Assembly: GCA_013372975.1 (NCBI GenBank)
Contig: JABXIS010000049.1
Span: 20,250-84,249, forward strand
DNA from: Alphaproteobacteria bacterium
GTDB taxonomy: Bacteria > Pseudomonadota > Alphaproteobacteria > Sphingomonadales > Kordiimonadaceae
Length of the DNA stretch: 64,000 nt
Direction: 5' to 3'
Shown: positions 45,135-54,295 of the stretch, one piece after another
Numbering within the stretch: position 1 is the stretch's first letter
Layout: every line of letters begins with the position of its first letter
Notes under the pieces: generated by a model
The model's database searches: none
The model's input: only the letters and a program-made list of their open reading frames with translations
Told to the model about the DNA's origin: nothing
Translations under genes and position numbers: made by a program

Positions 45135-45575
45135 TCATGAACCGTCCGGCCAGGTGCCGTCAGGTAAAATAGACGCCAGACATGCCTGTAGGTCTGTATC
45201 GGCACCTGTGCGGGTGCGCGCTGCCAAATGGGTTGCCGCAAAGTGGGCATCAGCATGAGGCTCCATGAAGACGACCTCAAAAACACATGAAGTTGTCTCA
45301 AACAACATTACTTGAACAGTACCGTCGCGTCGCATCAGGCTGGGCTCTCCCATCAAATCGATCACTGCCTTTGGGTTTGCACCCACCAGCCGATCAGGGT
45401 TTGCCGGTGATGGTGCAGGTGTTGCTGGCTCCGGCGCGGGTTGCACCTGTGGCTCTGTTGGTGTGGCGACGGGCTCCGGGGCTGGGCCCGTTGCGCCCAT
45501 ACAGGCCCCCAGCCCGAAAGCAGCACATGTCAGGAGGGCAGATTTCCGGAATTTATCTGTTGAATACACGGCCAT
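45135..45575 (-). CDS. Proline-rich lipoprotein, unknown
   Basis: The 146-residue product has a signal sequence with lipobox LGAC (FGLGACMGATG), followed by a proline/alanine/threonine-rich linker of about 30 residues and a small C-terminal domain (ANPKAVIDLMGEPSLMRRDG then VMLFETTSCVFEVVFME). The C-terminal part resembles small outer-membrane-assembly-like domains where a GxP turn precedes a strand, but I cannot name it. ATG 45575 overlaps the EI24-like gene by 23 bases; ATG 45581 and 45602 are alternatives. Probably a periplasm-facing lipoprotein. Confidence 0.6.
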   Translation of the reverse strand: MAVYSTDKFRKSALLTCAAFGLGACMGATGPAPEPVATPTEPQVQPAPEPATPAPSPANPDRLVGANPKAVIDLMGEPSLMRRDGTVQVMLFETTSCVFEVVFMEPHADAHFAATHLAARTRTGADTDLQACLASILPDGTWPDGS

Positions 45576-46245
45576 CCTCATGGGCAAGGAAGTGAAACAC
45601 ATGGGTCATCATGGCAGCGCCGATAATGGGCGCAAGTATATTGAGAAACGGCACGGCAAACATGGCAGCAATCATTGCGCCGCCGGTGAACACTTTGCCG
45701 CCGTAGAGCCGCCGCATCCGACTGACATCACGGGCGCTCATGTGGCGAATGGCCACCATCTCGAAATACTCTCGCCCAAGGAGAAAGCCGTTTACGGCCA
45801 CAAACAGGGCAAAGGCACCCATGCCAAAGGTACCGAACAGCAGGATCATATAGGGAATAAAGGCGATGAGGTTGAGGATGATCATCAGAGCGGTAAGCTT
45901 GAGGGCGCCAAAAATCACATCAGAAACCGGTACTTTCCGGAGGCCTTTGTGGTTGGGGTAAAATTCTTCCTCGACAGCATCAGCGATTTTATCGGTCAGG
46001 AATCCCATTACCATGGTGACAAGGCCAGGAAACAAAACATAGGACCCTAGTGCTGATATGGTCCAGAAGCCCGCGCTGTCGATCCAGTCGTATCCGCTGG
46101 TCCAATCCTCAGGCCAATAGGCGTAAAGTGCATAGTTGAGCCCAACAAGTGTGATAATGGCGGCCGTGAGTGCCGAGAAAAACACACTTCTGAACCGCGG
46201 ATGCAATAGCTGCTGCCATGTCCTGTTTATGGCTTGGCTGATCAT
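45553..46245 (-). CDS. EI24 (CysZ-like) domain membrane protein
   Basis: The 230-residue membrane protein has several long hydrophobic segments and the EI24/CysZ pattern: amphipathic start (ISQAINRTWQQLLHPRFRSV), FLTDKIADAVEEEFYP, and NGFLLGREYFEMVAIRHMSA followed by RLYGGKVFTGGAMIAAMFAVP. CysZ members bind or transport sulfate in E. coli, while many alphaproteobacterial members are of unknown function. ATG 46245 has GAGGGG upstream. It heads the minus-strand group with the lipoprotein, small membrane protein and DUF938 gene; no cysteine-synthesis genes are nearby. Confidence 0.85.
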   Translation of the reverse strand: MISQAINRTWQQLLHPRFRSVFFSALTAAIITLVGLNYALYAYWPEDWTSGYDWIDSAGFWTISALGSYVLFPGLVTMVMGFLTDKIADAVEEEFYPNHKGLRKVPVSDVIFGALKLTALMIILNLIAFIPYMILLFGTFGMGAFALFVAVNGFLLGREYFEMVAIRHMSARDVSRMRRLYGGKVFTGGAMIAAMFAVPFLNILAPIIGAAMMTHVFHFLAHEDGRVFNR

Positions 46246-46398
46246 GAAAATTCCCCTCGCATTATATGATGGCCTTATAAGTGGCCCTGTTCCTAAAAGA
46301 TAGGGACAACGATCAATGCTTGCAATGGCTGACATGTTTTCTATGGTGCCCATAAATCTATCAGGAATATGGCCAATAGCTGGCCAAAAGGAGCCCGC

Positions 46399-47388
46399 AT
46401 GAGCGATCGTTTTCAGGTTTTATGTATTGGCAATGCCATTGTGGATATTATCGCCAGGGTGGATGATGCCTTTCTGGACACTCATGAGCGTATCAAGGGT
46501 TCGATGATGTTGGTGGATGCGGATACGTCTGCGCGAATTTATGACGACATGCCGCCTGCTGTTGAACGTTCTGGCGGCTCTGCAGGTAACACGGCAGCTG
46601 GTATTGCATCCCTGGGCGGCAAGGCAGCCTATATGGGCAAGGTTCATAAAGACCAGCTTGGAGCTGTATTTGCGCACGATATCAAGGCTGTTGGCGTTCA
46701 TTACGGGACCGAAGCCGCGACCGAGGGCGCGCCAACGGCGACTAGCATGATTCTGGTGACACCAGATGCAGAACGCACCATGAGTACATATCTTGGCGCC
46801 TGTGGCGAGCTCTGCGGCAGCGATATCGATGACGATGTGGTTGCAAATGCAGATGTTACTTACATCGAAGGCTACATGTGGGACCGGGACAACCAAAAAG
46901 AAGCCGTCTTGCGGGCGATGGATGTGGCCCATGCAAACGGCAGGCTGGTATCTCTTTCACTTTCTGACAGCTTTTGCGTGGATCGCTTTCGCGACGAGTT
47001 TGTGGATCTGGTAGAAAACAAAGTTGATATCCTGTTTGCAAACGAGGATGAGATCAAATCCCTGTATCAGACCGAAACTTTCGAGCAGGCGGTTGACCAA
47101 TTGCGCCCGCATGTGAAGCTGGCCGCCCTGACCCGGTCCGAGAAGGGTTCTGTGGTTATGCAGGGTGACGAGATGGTGGCAGTTGCCGCACATCCGACCC
47201 CTGTTGTGGACACCACCGGCGCAGGTGATCTGTATGCAGCGGGCTTCCTGTTTGGTTACACCAGTGGCAAAAGCCTGGAGATGTGTGCCAAGCTCGGTGG
47301 CCTGGCAGCGGCAGAGGTTATTTCACATCTTGGCGCACGCCCGGAAACCGATCTCGCAGCCTTGGCGAAAAAAGAACTGGCAGTATAG
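46399..47388 (+). CDS. Adenosine kinase (PfkB family)
   Basis: This 329-residue PfkB-type kinase phosphorylates a nucleoside, most likely adenosine to AMP. It starts VLCIGNAIVDIIARVDD, has the first family signature in ERSGGSAGNTAAGIASLGG and the anion-hole and catalytic aspartate motif DTTGAGDLYAAGFLFGY. The full set of ribokinase-fold motifs and the length match alphaproteobacterial adenosine kinases. ATG 46399 follows AAGGAG. It converges with htpX, leaving a six-base gap. Ribokinase-like specificity cannot be fully excluded. Confidence 0.92.
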   Translation: MSDRFQVLCIGNAIVDIIARVDDAFLDTHERIKGSMMLVDADTSARIYDDMPPAVERSGGSAGNTAAGIASLGGKAAYMGKVHKDQLGAVFAHDIKAVGVHYGTEAATEGAPTATSMILVTPDAERTMSTYLGACGELCGSDIDDDVVANADVTYIEGYMWDRDNQKEAVLRAMDVAHANGRLVSLSLSDSFCVDRFRDEFVDLVENKVDILFANEDEIKSLYQTETFEQAVDQLRPHVKLAALTRSEKGSVVMQGDEMVAVAAHPTPVVDTTGAGDLYAAGFLFGYTSGKSLEMCAKLGGLAAAEVISHLGARPETDLAALAKKELAV

Positions 47389-47394
47389 GGCTTG

Positions 47395-48324
47395 TTAGCC
47401 CCAGGGCCCTTTCTTGCTCGTGGTGCCTGCGTTTGTATCTGGAACGCTGCCGGTGCCTGCACTAGTTCCTGACCTATTTGGGCGGAAATTATCCACCATC
47501 ATTTCCAGCCGCGCGATGCGATCTTCCATGCGGGGATGGGTGGAAAACAGGCTGTCGAACGAGCGTCCATTTAAGGGATTTACAATGAACAGGTGGGCCG
47601 TCGCCGGATTGTTTTCGGCCTGTTCATTCACTGTGCGACTTGCCCCCAGATGAAGCTTCTCCAGTGCGCTTGCAAGTGCCATTGGGTGGCCAGAGATTTC
47701 CGCGCCGGTTTTATCCGCCGCAAATTCGCGCGTGCGAGAAATGGCCATTTGAACCAGCATGGCAGCCATGGGCGCGAGGATCATCATCAGGATGGTGCCA
47801 ATAATGCCAAGGGGATTATTGCGATTGCCGCCAAAAAACAGGGCGAAGTTAGCCAGCATTGAGATAGCGCCTGCAATTGTCGCCGTGATCGTCATGATAA
47901 GCGTGTCGCGATTTTTAACATGGGCCAGCTCGTGGGCCATGACCCCTTCAATTTCATCCCGGTTCAGGGCACGTAATAGGCCTGTGGTGGCGGCCACAGC
48001 GGCATTTTCGGGGTTACGGCCTGTGGCGAAAGCGTTAGGTTGGGCATTGTCGATAATATAGACCTTGGGCATTGGGAGGCCCGCGCGCCTGCTGAGGTCT
48101 TGTACCATGCCTACCAGCTCCGGTGCGGCGCGTACGTCAACTTCGCGCGCACCGTGCATTGATAGAACCAGTTTATCCGCATTCCAGTAGGCGAACAGAT
48201 TCATCGTCGCGGCGATAACCAAGGCGATCATCATGCCGGCCTGGCCGCCCAGCATATAGCCGAAAAGCAGGAACAATGCGGTCATTGCGGCCATCAAGAG
48301 GGCGGTGCGGGCAAAACTCATCAT
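47395..48324 (-). CDS. htpX: Zinc metalloprotease HtpX
   Basis: The 309-residue protein is an integral inner membrane M48B protease involved in quality control of membrane proteins. It has two N-terminal helices, the zinc motif [14 protein letters not shown] near residue 130, two central helices and the third ligand in [16 protein letters not shown]-terminal tail rich in Gly, Thr and Ser follows. The likely start is ATG 48324 or the next ATG; ATG 48339 is also in frame. It is convergent with adenosine kinase. HtpX is often heat- or envelope-stress-induced in proteobacteria, but no promoter is evident here. Confidence 0.95.
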   Translation of the reverse strand: MMSFARTALLMAAMTALFLLFGYMLGGQAGMMIALVIAATMNLFAYWNADKLVLSMHGAREVDVRAAPELVGMVQDLSRRAGLPMPKVYIIDNAQPNAFATGRNPENAAVAATTGLLRALNRDEIEGVMAHELAHVKNRDTLIMTITATIAGAISMLANFALFFGGNRNNPLGIIGTILMMILAPMAAMLVQMAISRTREFAADKTGAEISGHPMALASALEKLHLGASRTVNEQAENNPATAHLFIVNPLNGRSFDSLFSTHPRMEDRIARLEMMVDNFRPNRSGTSAGTGSVPDTNAGTTSKKGPWG

Positions 48325-48476
48325 ACCTTGTTCTTCCATCGGTTGGTCGCATGCATATTGCGCTTATTCCTATATTTGGGCAGCGTGATCTTTGGTTCAA
48401 GCCCTTGGCTTTTACTTAAAAAAGGGCCAAAAGTTGGCTATGACTGTTAAGGCGACACAAATTTAAAGGGATACGG

Positions 48477-49367
48477 ATGTCTGAGAAAACACAGGCAGGT
48501 ACATTGTCGATTGACCTCGTGAAGAAAGGCCTTTTGTGGTTTTTGGTCATCGCTACGGTTTTATCCTTTTTCGCTTCTATGCTCGTGATTGAGATGGGTT
48601 TCAGGCGTTATTATGCCGCCATCATGATGTGGATGCCGGGTGTCGCGGCGCTATTGACCTACAAACTGCTGAAGGTGGATGTGCGGCACCTTGGCTGGTC
48701 ATGGGGTGATAGCAAATGGCAGCTTATGTCGTTTCTCACGCCGATTGGTTATGGCCTTATCGCCTATGGCCTAATATGGGGAATGGGTTTCGGAGGCCTT
48801 TTCGACCCCAAATTTGTCGAAGAAGTCAGCTATTATTTAGGACTGGTTGGGTGGTCGCCTGAGGCCACCATTGCTATGGCTATCCTCATCTACGGAACTG
48901 TCGGGATCGTTTGGCACATGGCAACAGCACTGGGCGAGGAAATTGGTTGGCGCGGGCTACTAACACCTCACCTTTTAAGGATCACTAACTTTCCAATTGC
49001 TTCACTGTTGACGGGGCTTGTTTGGGCTCTTTGGCATATGCCGTTGATATTTTACACCAAATATAATGCCGGACCCTACGACCTGCATATTCAGGCAGCC
49101 AATTTTACGCTGCTGACGGTGGGCCTTTCCTTCATGATGACCTATTACCGGATCAAGTCCGGTAGTTTATGGACAGCCACAGTATTCCACGCCGCCCACA
49201 ATGTTTATGTATTGTCACTGTTTCAGCCGATGACCTTGAAGTATGAAGAAACCTGGCGTTATTCCAATGAGTTCGGCTTCATCCTGCCCCTCGTTGTTGC
49301 ACTATTTGGACTTTACTTCTGGTACCGTGCGCGCCAAGAAGGCATTGATGGCAAGCAGGATGCCTGA
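48477..49367 (+). CDS. CPBP (type II CAAX-like) intramembrane metalloprotease
   Basis: This 296-residue protein has about eight transmembrane helices and the CPBP/Abi motifs: GEEIGWRGLLTP (motif EExxxR) near residue 153, ALWHMPLIF (FxxxH) near residue 187 and HAAHNVYV near residue 240. These residues bind metal or form the active site in type II CAAX prenyl-protease-like enzymes. In bacteria they can cleave membrane proteins or confer self-immunity to bacteriocins. It runs alone with the DUF1674 gene 17 bases behind. Function unknown; the enzyme class is clear. Confidence 0.9.
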   Translation: MSEKTQAGTLSIDLVKKGLLWFLVIATVLSFFASMLVIEMGFRRYYAAIMMWMPGVAALLTYKLLKVDVRHLGWSWGDSKWQLMSFLTPIGYGLIAYGLIWGMGFGGLFDPKFVEEVSYYLGLVGWSPEATIAMAILIYGTVGIVWHMATALGEEIGWRGLLTPHLLRITNFPIASLLTGLVWALWHMPLIFYTKYNAGPYDLHIQAANFTLLTVGLSFMMTYYRIKSGSLWTATVFHAAHNVYVLSLFQPMTLKYEETWRYSNEFGFILPLVVALFGLYFWYRARQEGIDGKQDA

Positions 49368-49384
49368 CGAGCAGGGAGGCGACA

Positions 49385-49555
49385 ATGTCAAACGAGCGAA
49401 ATCAGTCTGTTGAAGGGCGACCTGAAACGACAGAAACAGCCGATCAGGACAGGGCTTCAGACAAAGAAGCACCCAAGGAAGTCGGGGGGCGTAAAGGCCC
49501 AGAGCCAACCCGTTACGGCGATTGGGAAAAGAACGGAATCATTTCAGATTTCTAG
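49385..49555 (+). CDS. DUF1674 protein (SdhAF4-like)
   Basis: The 56-residue product ends with the DUF1674 signature GPEPTRYGDWEKNGIISDF. The mitochondrial homologue SdhAF4 assists flavinylation and assembly of succinate dehydrogenase subunit A, and a similar job is likely here. The N-terminal half is charged and disordered. The ATG at 49385 is preceded by GGGAGG and lies 17 bases after the CPBP gene. No succinate dehydrogenase genes are in the window. It is easy to miss because of its small size. Confidence 0.9.
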   Translation: MSNERNQSVEGRPETTETADQDRASDKEAPKEVGGRKGPEPTRYGDWEKNGIISDF

Positions 49556-49585
49556 GGAAGCTCCCTGACCTTTGCCGGGCAGGGA

Positions 49586-51337
49586 TTATTCTTCAGGATG
49601 GTCGTCCGGCTCCCGCTCTTCTTCTGATTCTGCTTCGGATATCATGCCAGGCTGCTTGGAAATACCGGCTTTTTCCAGCAAGGCCCGAAAACCAACCAAT
49701 TCTTTTTCAGCATCAGCTCTCGCCATGCCAGCAATCAGGCCTTCAGTGAACCCTGGCTGTTTCATATAGATCCGAACTTGATGCTCTGCACGGTCACGGC
49801 AGTCGCCATCTGTGAAGAAATTATCCGCGAGCATACCGAGAATTTTTTTGGATTTGTCTTGCAGGCTGATGTCAAGGCCATGAAGTTTTTTCAGGATCTG
49901 GGTATTGTCCATGATGGCGCGGCAAAAACCATCCAGTTTTTCAGCAATCTTGCGTCTATGCATCTCAGTCAGGTCGGCTTCATTGATGCGTGCCTGAAGC
50001 TTGGTCAAGTCTCCCATCCGCTGGATGGGTTGATGGTTATCGAGCCCTACAAAAATTGCTTCATATTCCGGACGTGTCAGAATTGGCAGGATGAAATTGG
50101 CCACCATTCGTTTGTTCGAGTGACCTATTGTGAATTTTTCCAGATCAAGCAGCGCATTCATCTGGTCGAACGGGCTTTTCATATCAAACAGCATTTCACC
50201 AACCGCCTGACTGTTCAGCAAGCGAGAAGCACGTTTGGCAACAGCCTCCTCAAGCGGTTCCAGGTGCCCCATTTCGGTTGTCAGTTCTGCCAGGGTGCTA
50301 TGAATTTCATTCAGCTTCATCAGTTGATCCACAAGGCCATCATCACTGATAGGCTTGGGTGCCTCGATTTCGAGCTGTAATCGGTTCAGGATGGCGCGTG
50401 CCGTTTGCGGCATGTGGCCTTGAGACAAAAATCCGTTGAGCCGCAGAACTTCATCACTAAAGCAGGAAGAATGTTCATTTTCTCCCATCATGCTAAGCTG
50501 GCCGACATGTAGATGTGCAAGCCAAAGAATGAACTTGCTGCGGTCTTCCGGTTCGCCCAGAAGCTGGAAGGGAATCTGCTGGTGTTGCATCATCTCGGAG
50601 ATGAATTGATCGAGAATTTCAAGAACCCAGGCTGGCCGGTCGCCCGACAGAAATATGATTGTGCGGCCAACTTTGTCACCAACAGTTACGGCTGGCCTCA
50701 AGTATTCTGTGATCGAGGAAGTCAACAGGAAGCGTTTGTTGGATTTCTCCGATAGCTGTTCAATGATTGGCTTCAACCGTCCCATCTCAAGGGACGGTAT
50801 TTTTTCCTTGTTGCCCTTCATGATTTCTAGCGCCTGATCGATCACCTTATAGATCTTGCGCATACGTTCCTGGATCGAACCCTGCTCATTCTCAAAGGAA
50901 ACAGCTGTGCGTTGTACGGCGTTTTGCAGTTTGGTCCCCGCGTTGAACAGCTTGTAATAATGATCAAGGCTGTGCAGCAGTTCTGTCGGCGTAATCATCC
51001 AGTCAGCGAGGGTGTTACCAAGCAACTCCCAGATCGACCTGCGGCCATCGGGGCTGTAGAGATCATCCGGGGTCAGGCAGGGCGAGATAGTCCCTGTCTG
51101 ATCATATTTCGATTTTTTGCGTTGGGCGCCACGAGAATAGATTTCAACAGAGGCAAACTCGTTGTTGACCTTGTCGTAGCTTTCCTTGGAGACTTTGATG
51201 CCTGTGAACCGGCGGCTGCCCCAAAGGTCTTCTGCCTTATCGATAGCAGCTTTTCGGTCTTTGATAACCTCAAGGATGGTCCAACTGCTGCCGCGTCGCC
51301 CCATAATCTCATAATGGACGGTTTGGCCTAAGGACAA
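49586..51337 (-). CDS. 583-residue protein of unknown function, operon partner of HerA-like ATPase
   Basis: I do not recognise this protein. It seems to have three parts: a small alpha/beta N-terminal domain (residues 1-70, with GRRGSSWTILEVIKDRKAAI), a large mostly helical region (about 85-540, with long amphipathic helices and WITPTELLHSLDHYY in the form MITPTELLHSLDHYYKL), and an acidic tail (SEAESEEEREPDDHPEE). There is no signal peptide or membrane helix, and no nuclease motif that I can identify. It follows the HerA-like ATPase after nine bases on the same strand and is nearly certainly co-expressed. It could be a helicase adaptor, an effector or a signalling protein. Confidence 0.8.
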   Translation of the reverse strand: MSLGQTVHYEIMGRRGSSWTILEVIKDRKAAIDKAEDLWGSRRFTGIKVSKESYDKVNNEFASVEIYSRGAQRKKSKYDQTGTISPCLTPDDLYSPDGRRSIWELLGNTLADWMITPTELLHSLDHYYKLFNAGTKLQNAVQRTAVSFENEQGSIQERMRKIYKVIDQALEIMKGNKEKIPSLEMGRLKPIIEQLSEKSNKRFLLTSSITEYLRPAVTVGDKVGRTIIFLSGDRPAWVLEILDQFISEMMQHQQIPFQLLGEPEDRSKFILWLAHLHVGQLSMMGENEHSSCFSDEVLRLNGFLSQGHMPQTARAILNRLQLEIEAPKPISDDGLVDQLMKLNEIHSTLAELTTEMGHLEPLEEAVAKRASRLLNSQAVGEMLFDMKSPFDQMNALLDLEKFTIGHSNKRMVANFILPILTRPEYEAIFVGLDNHQPIQRMGDLTKLQARINEADLTEMHRRKIAEKLDGFCRAIMDNTQILKKLHGLDISLQDKSKKILGMLADNFFTDGDCRDRAEHQVRIYMKQPGFTEGLIAGMARADAEKELVGFRALLEKAGISKQPGMISEAESEEEREPDDHPEE

Positions 51338-51346
51338 TCCTGCCTC

Positions 51347-52969
51347 CTATCTCGTGCCACGTCTCCAGTTTCGAATAGTATCGTTCACCAATTCCTCAAG
51401 GCAGTCAATATCTTGCCGCCAGCTTTCCTGAAACTCTGGGTCATTGCTTGCCGGCCTGCGGTGGTCGTCCAGAAAATCAAGCCCGACACGGATCGGGCAG
51501 CCAACGCCCTCGCCGGCGATGACGCATTCGCGGTTTTGCAGGCTGGGGAGCGCAGAGAGGAAACTTTCTCCTCCTTCAGGCATGGCATCGGCTACATAGC
51601 GGCGATCTTTTTCGTTGTTCATACGCATGGAAACGATAGTGCCACACTGGGACAAGACAGCTTCAGACAAATCAGATGGACGCTGTGAAACCAGCCCTAG
51701 CGAAACGCCATATTTTCGCCCTTCCTTGGCTATGCGTTCCAGAGATTGCCTTGCCGACTGTATCCTGCGGGCGCTTTCTGCATTTGGCACATATCTGTGC
51801 GCCTCCTCGCAAACAAGCAGGATAGGAACCGCGCCTGCATGACGACGGCTCCACATGGCAAAATCGAAAACCAGCCTGCTGAGAAGAGACACTACAACAT
51901 CGACAATATCTGAAGGCACACCGGATAAATCCAGTGTGCTAACGGGTCTTCCATCAACAGGGAACCGAAGAAGGCGGGTCACAAGGTCAGTCAAAGTATC
52001 CTGCATCAACATACCTGAGAACATGAAGGTATAGCGTTGATCGCTTCTCAGTTCCTCGATCTTGTTCTTCAGCCTCAGGAACGGCCTGACGTCTTCCGCT
52101 TTGTCAAAACTACCTAGCTCGTTGTCGATCATCTTCAAAAGGTCAGTGAGTTTGTATGGGATTGGTGTGTCTACGGTTAGCTTATTCAGTGAATAGCTTG
52201 GCCCAGCCAACTTTCTTGCTGCTAGCAAGCAGCGTTTGAGAATATCTACTTCCGCCTGGCGTGTATGGGCGTCGTGGCCAACAAAAATTTCCACATGTTC
52301 TTCAAAATTCATCAGCCAATAAGGCAGCTTCAGGTTTTCTGTGGAGAAATGCACACCGTTTGATGAAAAGGCGCTGGCATATTCGTTGTGTGGATCAAGA
52401 ATCACGATATGGGCGTTAGGGCACTTTTCCACCAGCCTGTGAATCATCAGCGCAACAGTACTTGATTTGCCAGTACCCGTACTGCCGAGAACAGCAAAAT
52501 GTTTGGAAAGCAGTTTTTCTGTCAGCAGGCTTGCAGGCACCGTTTCACTGGGATGGACCGTACCGATACGGATGACGCTGTCACTTCTTGGGGCATAAAT
52601 TTTCTCAAGATCGGCCTCACTGGCCGCAAAGGCAGCATTGCCCGGCAGAGGAAAGGTTTTGATGCCTCTGGAGAAGCCGCCCGGGCCATGTTGGCCAAGC
52701 ATGTCGGTTATCAGATGCAACGCACCAGCTCCGCCGGACTGTACTTCCCTGACCACGCCAAAAAGCTGTTCTTGTCCAATTGGTATTTTTAAGGTGGCGC
52801 CGATGCGAAGGTGGTTTGAAAGGTTTCCGTCGCGCGCATGCTCGGGATCAACCGACAAAGTGAAGCCCGTCGCGTCAACTGCCGCGACATTCCCGATAAA
52901 AGGTGCTTGCCTGATACCGTCGTGCCCGCCGGGCCCTTGCGCGACGGGGATCGAATTAGAGAGAGGCAT
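51347..52969 (-). CDS. HerA-like P-loop ATPase (DUF87)
   Basis: This 540-residue protein is a HerA/FtsK-class ATPase. An N-terminal beta-rich HAS-barrel-like region (to about residue 150) precedes Walker A GSTGTGKSS at 162-170, the strand AHIVILDPHNEYASAF, Walker B LLVCEEAHRYVP near 395, and the sensor/arginine-type segment GVSLGLVSQRPSDLSEAVLSQCG. HerA proteins are hexameric DNA translocases that usually work with a nuclease (NurA) or with effector proteins in defence islands. No NurA is adjacent; the partner here is the unknown 583-residue protein. The ATG follows AGGTTCC-type sequence; GTG/TTG alternatives are not needed. Confidence 0.88.
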   Translation of the reverse strand: MPLSNSIPVAQGPGGHDGIRQAPFIGNVAAVDATGFTLSVDPEHARDGNLSNHLRIGATLKIPIGQEQLFGVVREVQSGGAGALHLITDMLGQHGPGGFSRGIKTFPLPGNAAFAASEADLEKIYAPRSDSVIRIGTVHPSETVPASLLTEKLLSKHFAVLGSTGTGKSSTVALMIHRLVEKCPNAHIVILDPHNEYASAFSSNGVHFSTENLKLPYWLMNFEEHVEIFVGHDAHTRQAEVDILKRCLLAARKLAGPSYSLNKLTVDTPIPYKLTDLLKMIDNELGSFDKAEDVRPFLRLKNKIEELRSDQRYTFMFSGMLMQDTLTDLVTRLLRFPVDGRPVSTLDLSGVPSDIVDVVVSLLSRLVFDFAMWSRRHAGAVPILLVCEEAHRYVPNAESARRIQSARQSLERIAKEGRKYGVSLGLVSQRPSDLSEAVLSQCGTIVSMRMNNEKDRRYVADAMPEGGESFLSALPSLQNRECVIAGEGVGCPIRVGLDFLDDHRRPASNDPEFQESWRQDIDCLEELVNDTIRNWRRGTR

Positions 52970-53089
52970 GGGAACCTCCTATGTTGCCTGATTTACTCAA
53001 ATTATTTGAGTTTTCACCAGCCTGCGCCTATCAGCTTAACAAGACTTTAAAGTCGCAATTTGATTAAAACTGTTGTTGCCGGAGTGTCG

Positions 53090-54295
53090 ATGTCGTTTGT
53101 TATTCAAAATGCTCGCTTTTTATCCTTTGGCGTGCTTCTGGCTTTTCTTTCCAGTTTTGGGCAGACCTATTTTTTTGGGATTTTTCGGCAACCTATCTCC
53201 GATGATCTCGGATTAAATAACAGTGAATTTGGGCTTTTCTACATGCTCGTAACCCTCGGGAGTGCGTTTGGGCTGACCGTTTTCGGTACATGGATCGACC
53301 GTATGCCGCTTCGGGGATACACGGTGCTGTTGATTTTACTGTTGTCTGCCGGGTGCCTTTTGATGGGCTTCAGCGGACCTCTCGTCACCGTATTTTTGGC
53401 AATGGTCATTGTTCGCCTCGTTGGGCAAGGCTTGATGGTGCACGCCGCCATGACCAGCATGTCGCGTTATTTTGAAAAGGGGCGAGGCAAAGCGGTAGCG
53501 ATCGCTGGCCTTGGTATGCCAATCGGGCAAGCTCTTCTGCCGCCGCTTGCCGTTTTTCTATTGTTACAGATGGACTGGCGGACAAGTTGGTTTGTTTTTG
53601 CGGTGACAACCGTCTGTCTGGGTGTGCCGTTAGGTTGGTTTTTGTTGCGGGGTCATGACCGGCGCCACGAACATTGGCTTGCTTGCCAGGACATGGAAGC
53701 TGGTCAGCCAGATACAGCAGGCCCTAGCAGGCGCCGCGACGTAGTGAAGGACTATCGTTTCTACCTATTGTTGCCCGCCATATTGGTGGTGCCATTTTGG
53801 ATCACGGCAGTTTTCTTTTTTGTGGCGGATATTGCCGCAAGTGTGGGATGGACCATGCAGGATTTTACCGGCATGTATTGGATATATATGTTGGGTGCGG
53901 CGGCAGTACCATTGCTTGGCGGTGCAATGGTAGATCGTTTTGGCGGCAAGCGACTTGTGCCTTTTTATCCGCCGCTCATGGGGTGCGGCTTGCTTTTCAT
54001 ATTGGCGGGTAGTGGCTTCCCGGCGGTGGCCGGCTTCCTGATCTTCCTTGGACTGGTTCTTGGGTTTGCCGGCCCTGTGAATAACGCCATGTGGGCCGAA
54101 CTGTATGGCACCAAGCATTTGGGGGAAGTGAAAAGCCTGGCAACATCGATCCTATTGGTGTCGACTGCCCTTGCACCATATCTTCTGGGGTTACTTCTGG
54201 ATACGGGCGTGTCACTTTCTGCCATTCTCATGGCTGGTGTCACCCATAGTTTTTTAGCGGCCCTGCTGGCACTGCCTGTTGCGCTGCGGGCCTAG
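53090..54295 (+). CDS. MFS transporter
   Basis: The 401-residue protein has 12 hydrophobic helices in the major facilitator layout, with the A-type motif FGTWIDRMPLRGYTV in the loop between helices 2 and 3 and YGTKHLGEVKSLATS near helix 10-11. The helix pattern is like monocarboxylate or oxalate/formate-type exporters. The substrate is unknown. The ATG at 53090 (GGAG upstream) is preferred to the TTG at 53060. It ends in a four-base overlap with the convergent SDR gene. Confidence 0.88.
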   Translation: MSFVIQNARFLSFGVLLAFLSSFGQTYFFGIFRQPISDDLGLNNSEFGLFYMLVTLGSAFGLTVFGTWIDRMPLRGYTVLLILLLSAGCLLMGFSGPLVTVFLAMVIVRLVGQGLMVHAAMTSMSRYFEKGRGKAVAIAGLGMPIGQALLPPLAVFLLLQMDWRTSWFVFAVTTVCLGVPLGWFLLRGHDRRHEHWLACQDMEAGQPDTAGPSRRRDVVKDYRFYLLLPAILVVPFWITAVFFFVADIAASVGWTMQDFTGMYWIYMLGAAAVPLLGGAMVDRFGGKRLVPFYPPLMGCGLLFILAGSGFPAVAGFLIFLGLVLGFAGPVNNAMWAELYGTKHLGEVKSLATSILLVSTALAPYLLGLLLDTGVSLSAILMAGVTHSFLAALLALPVALRA

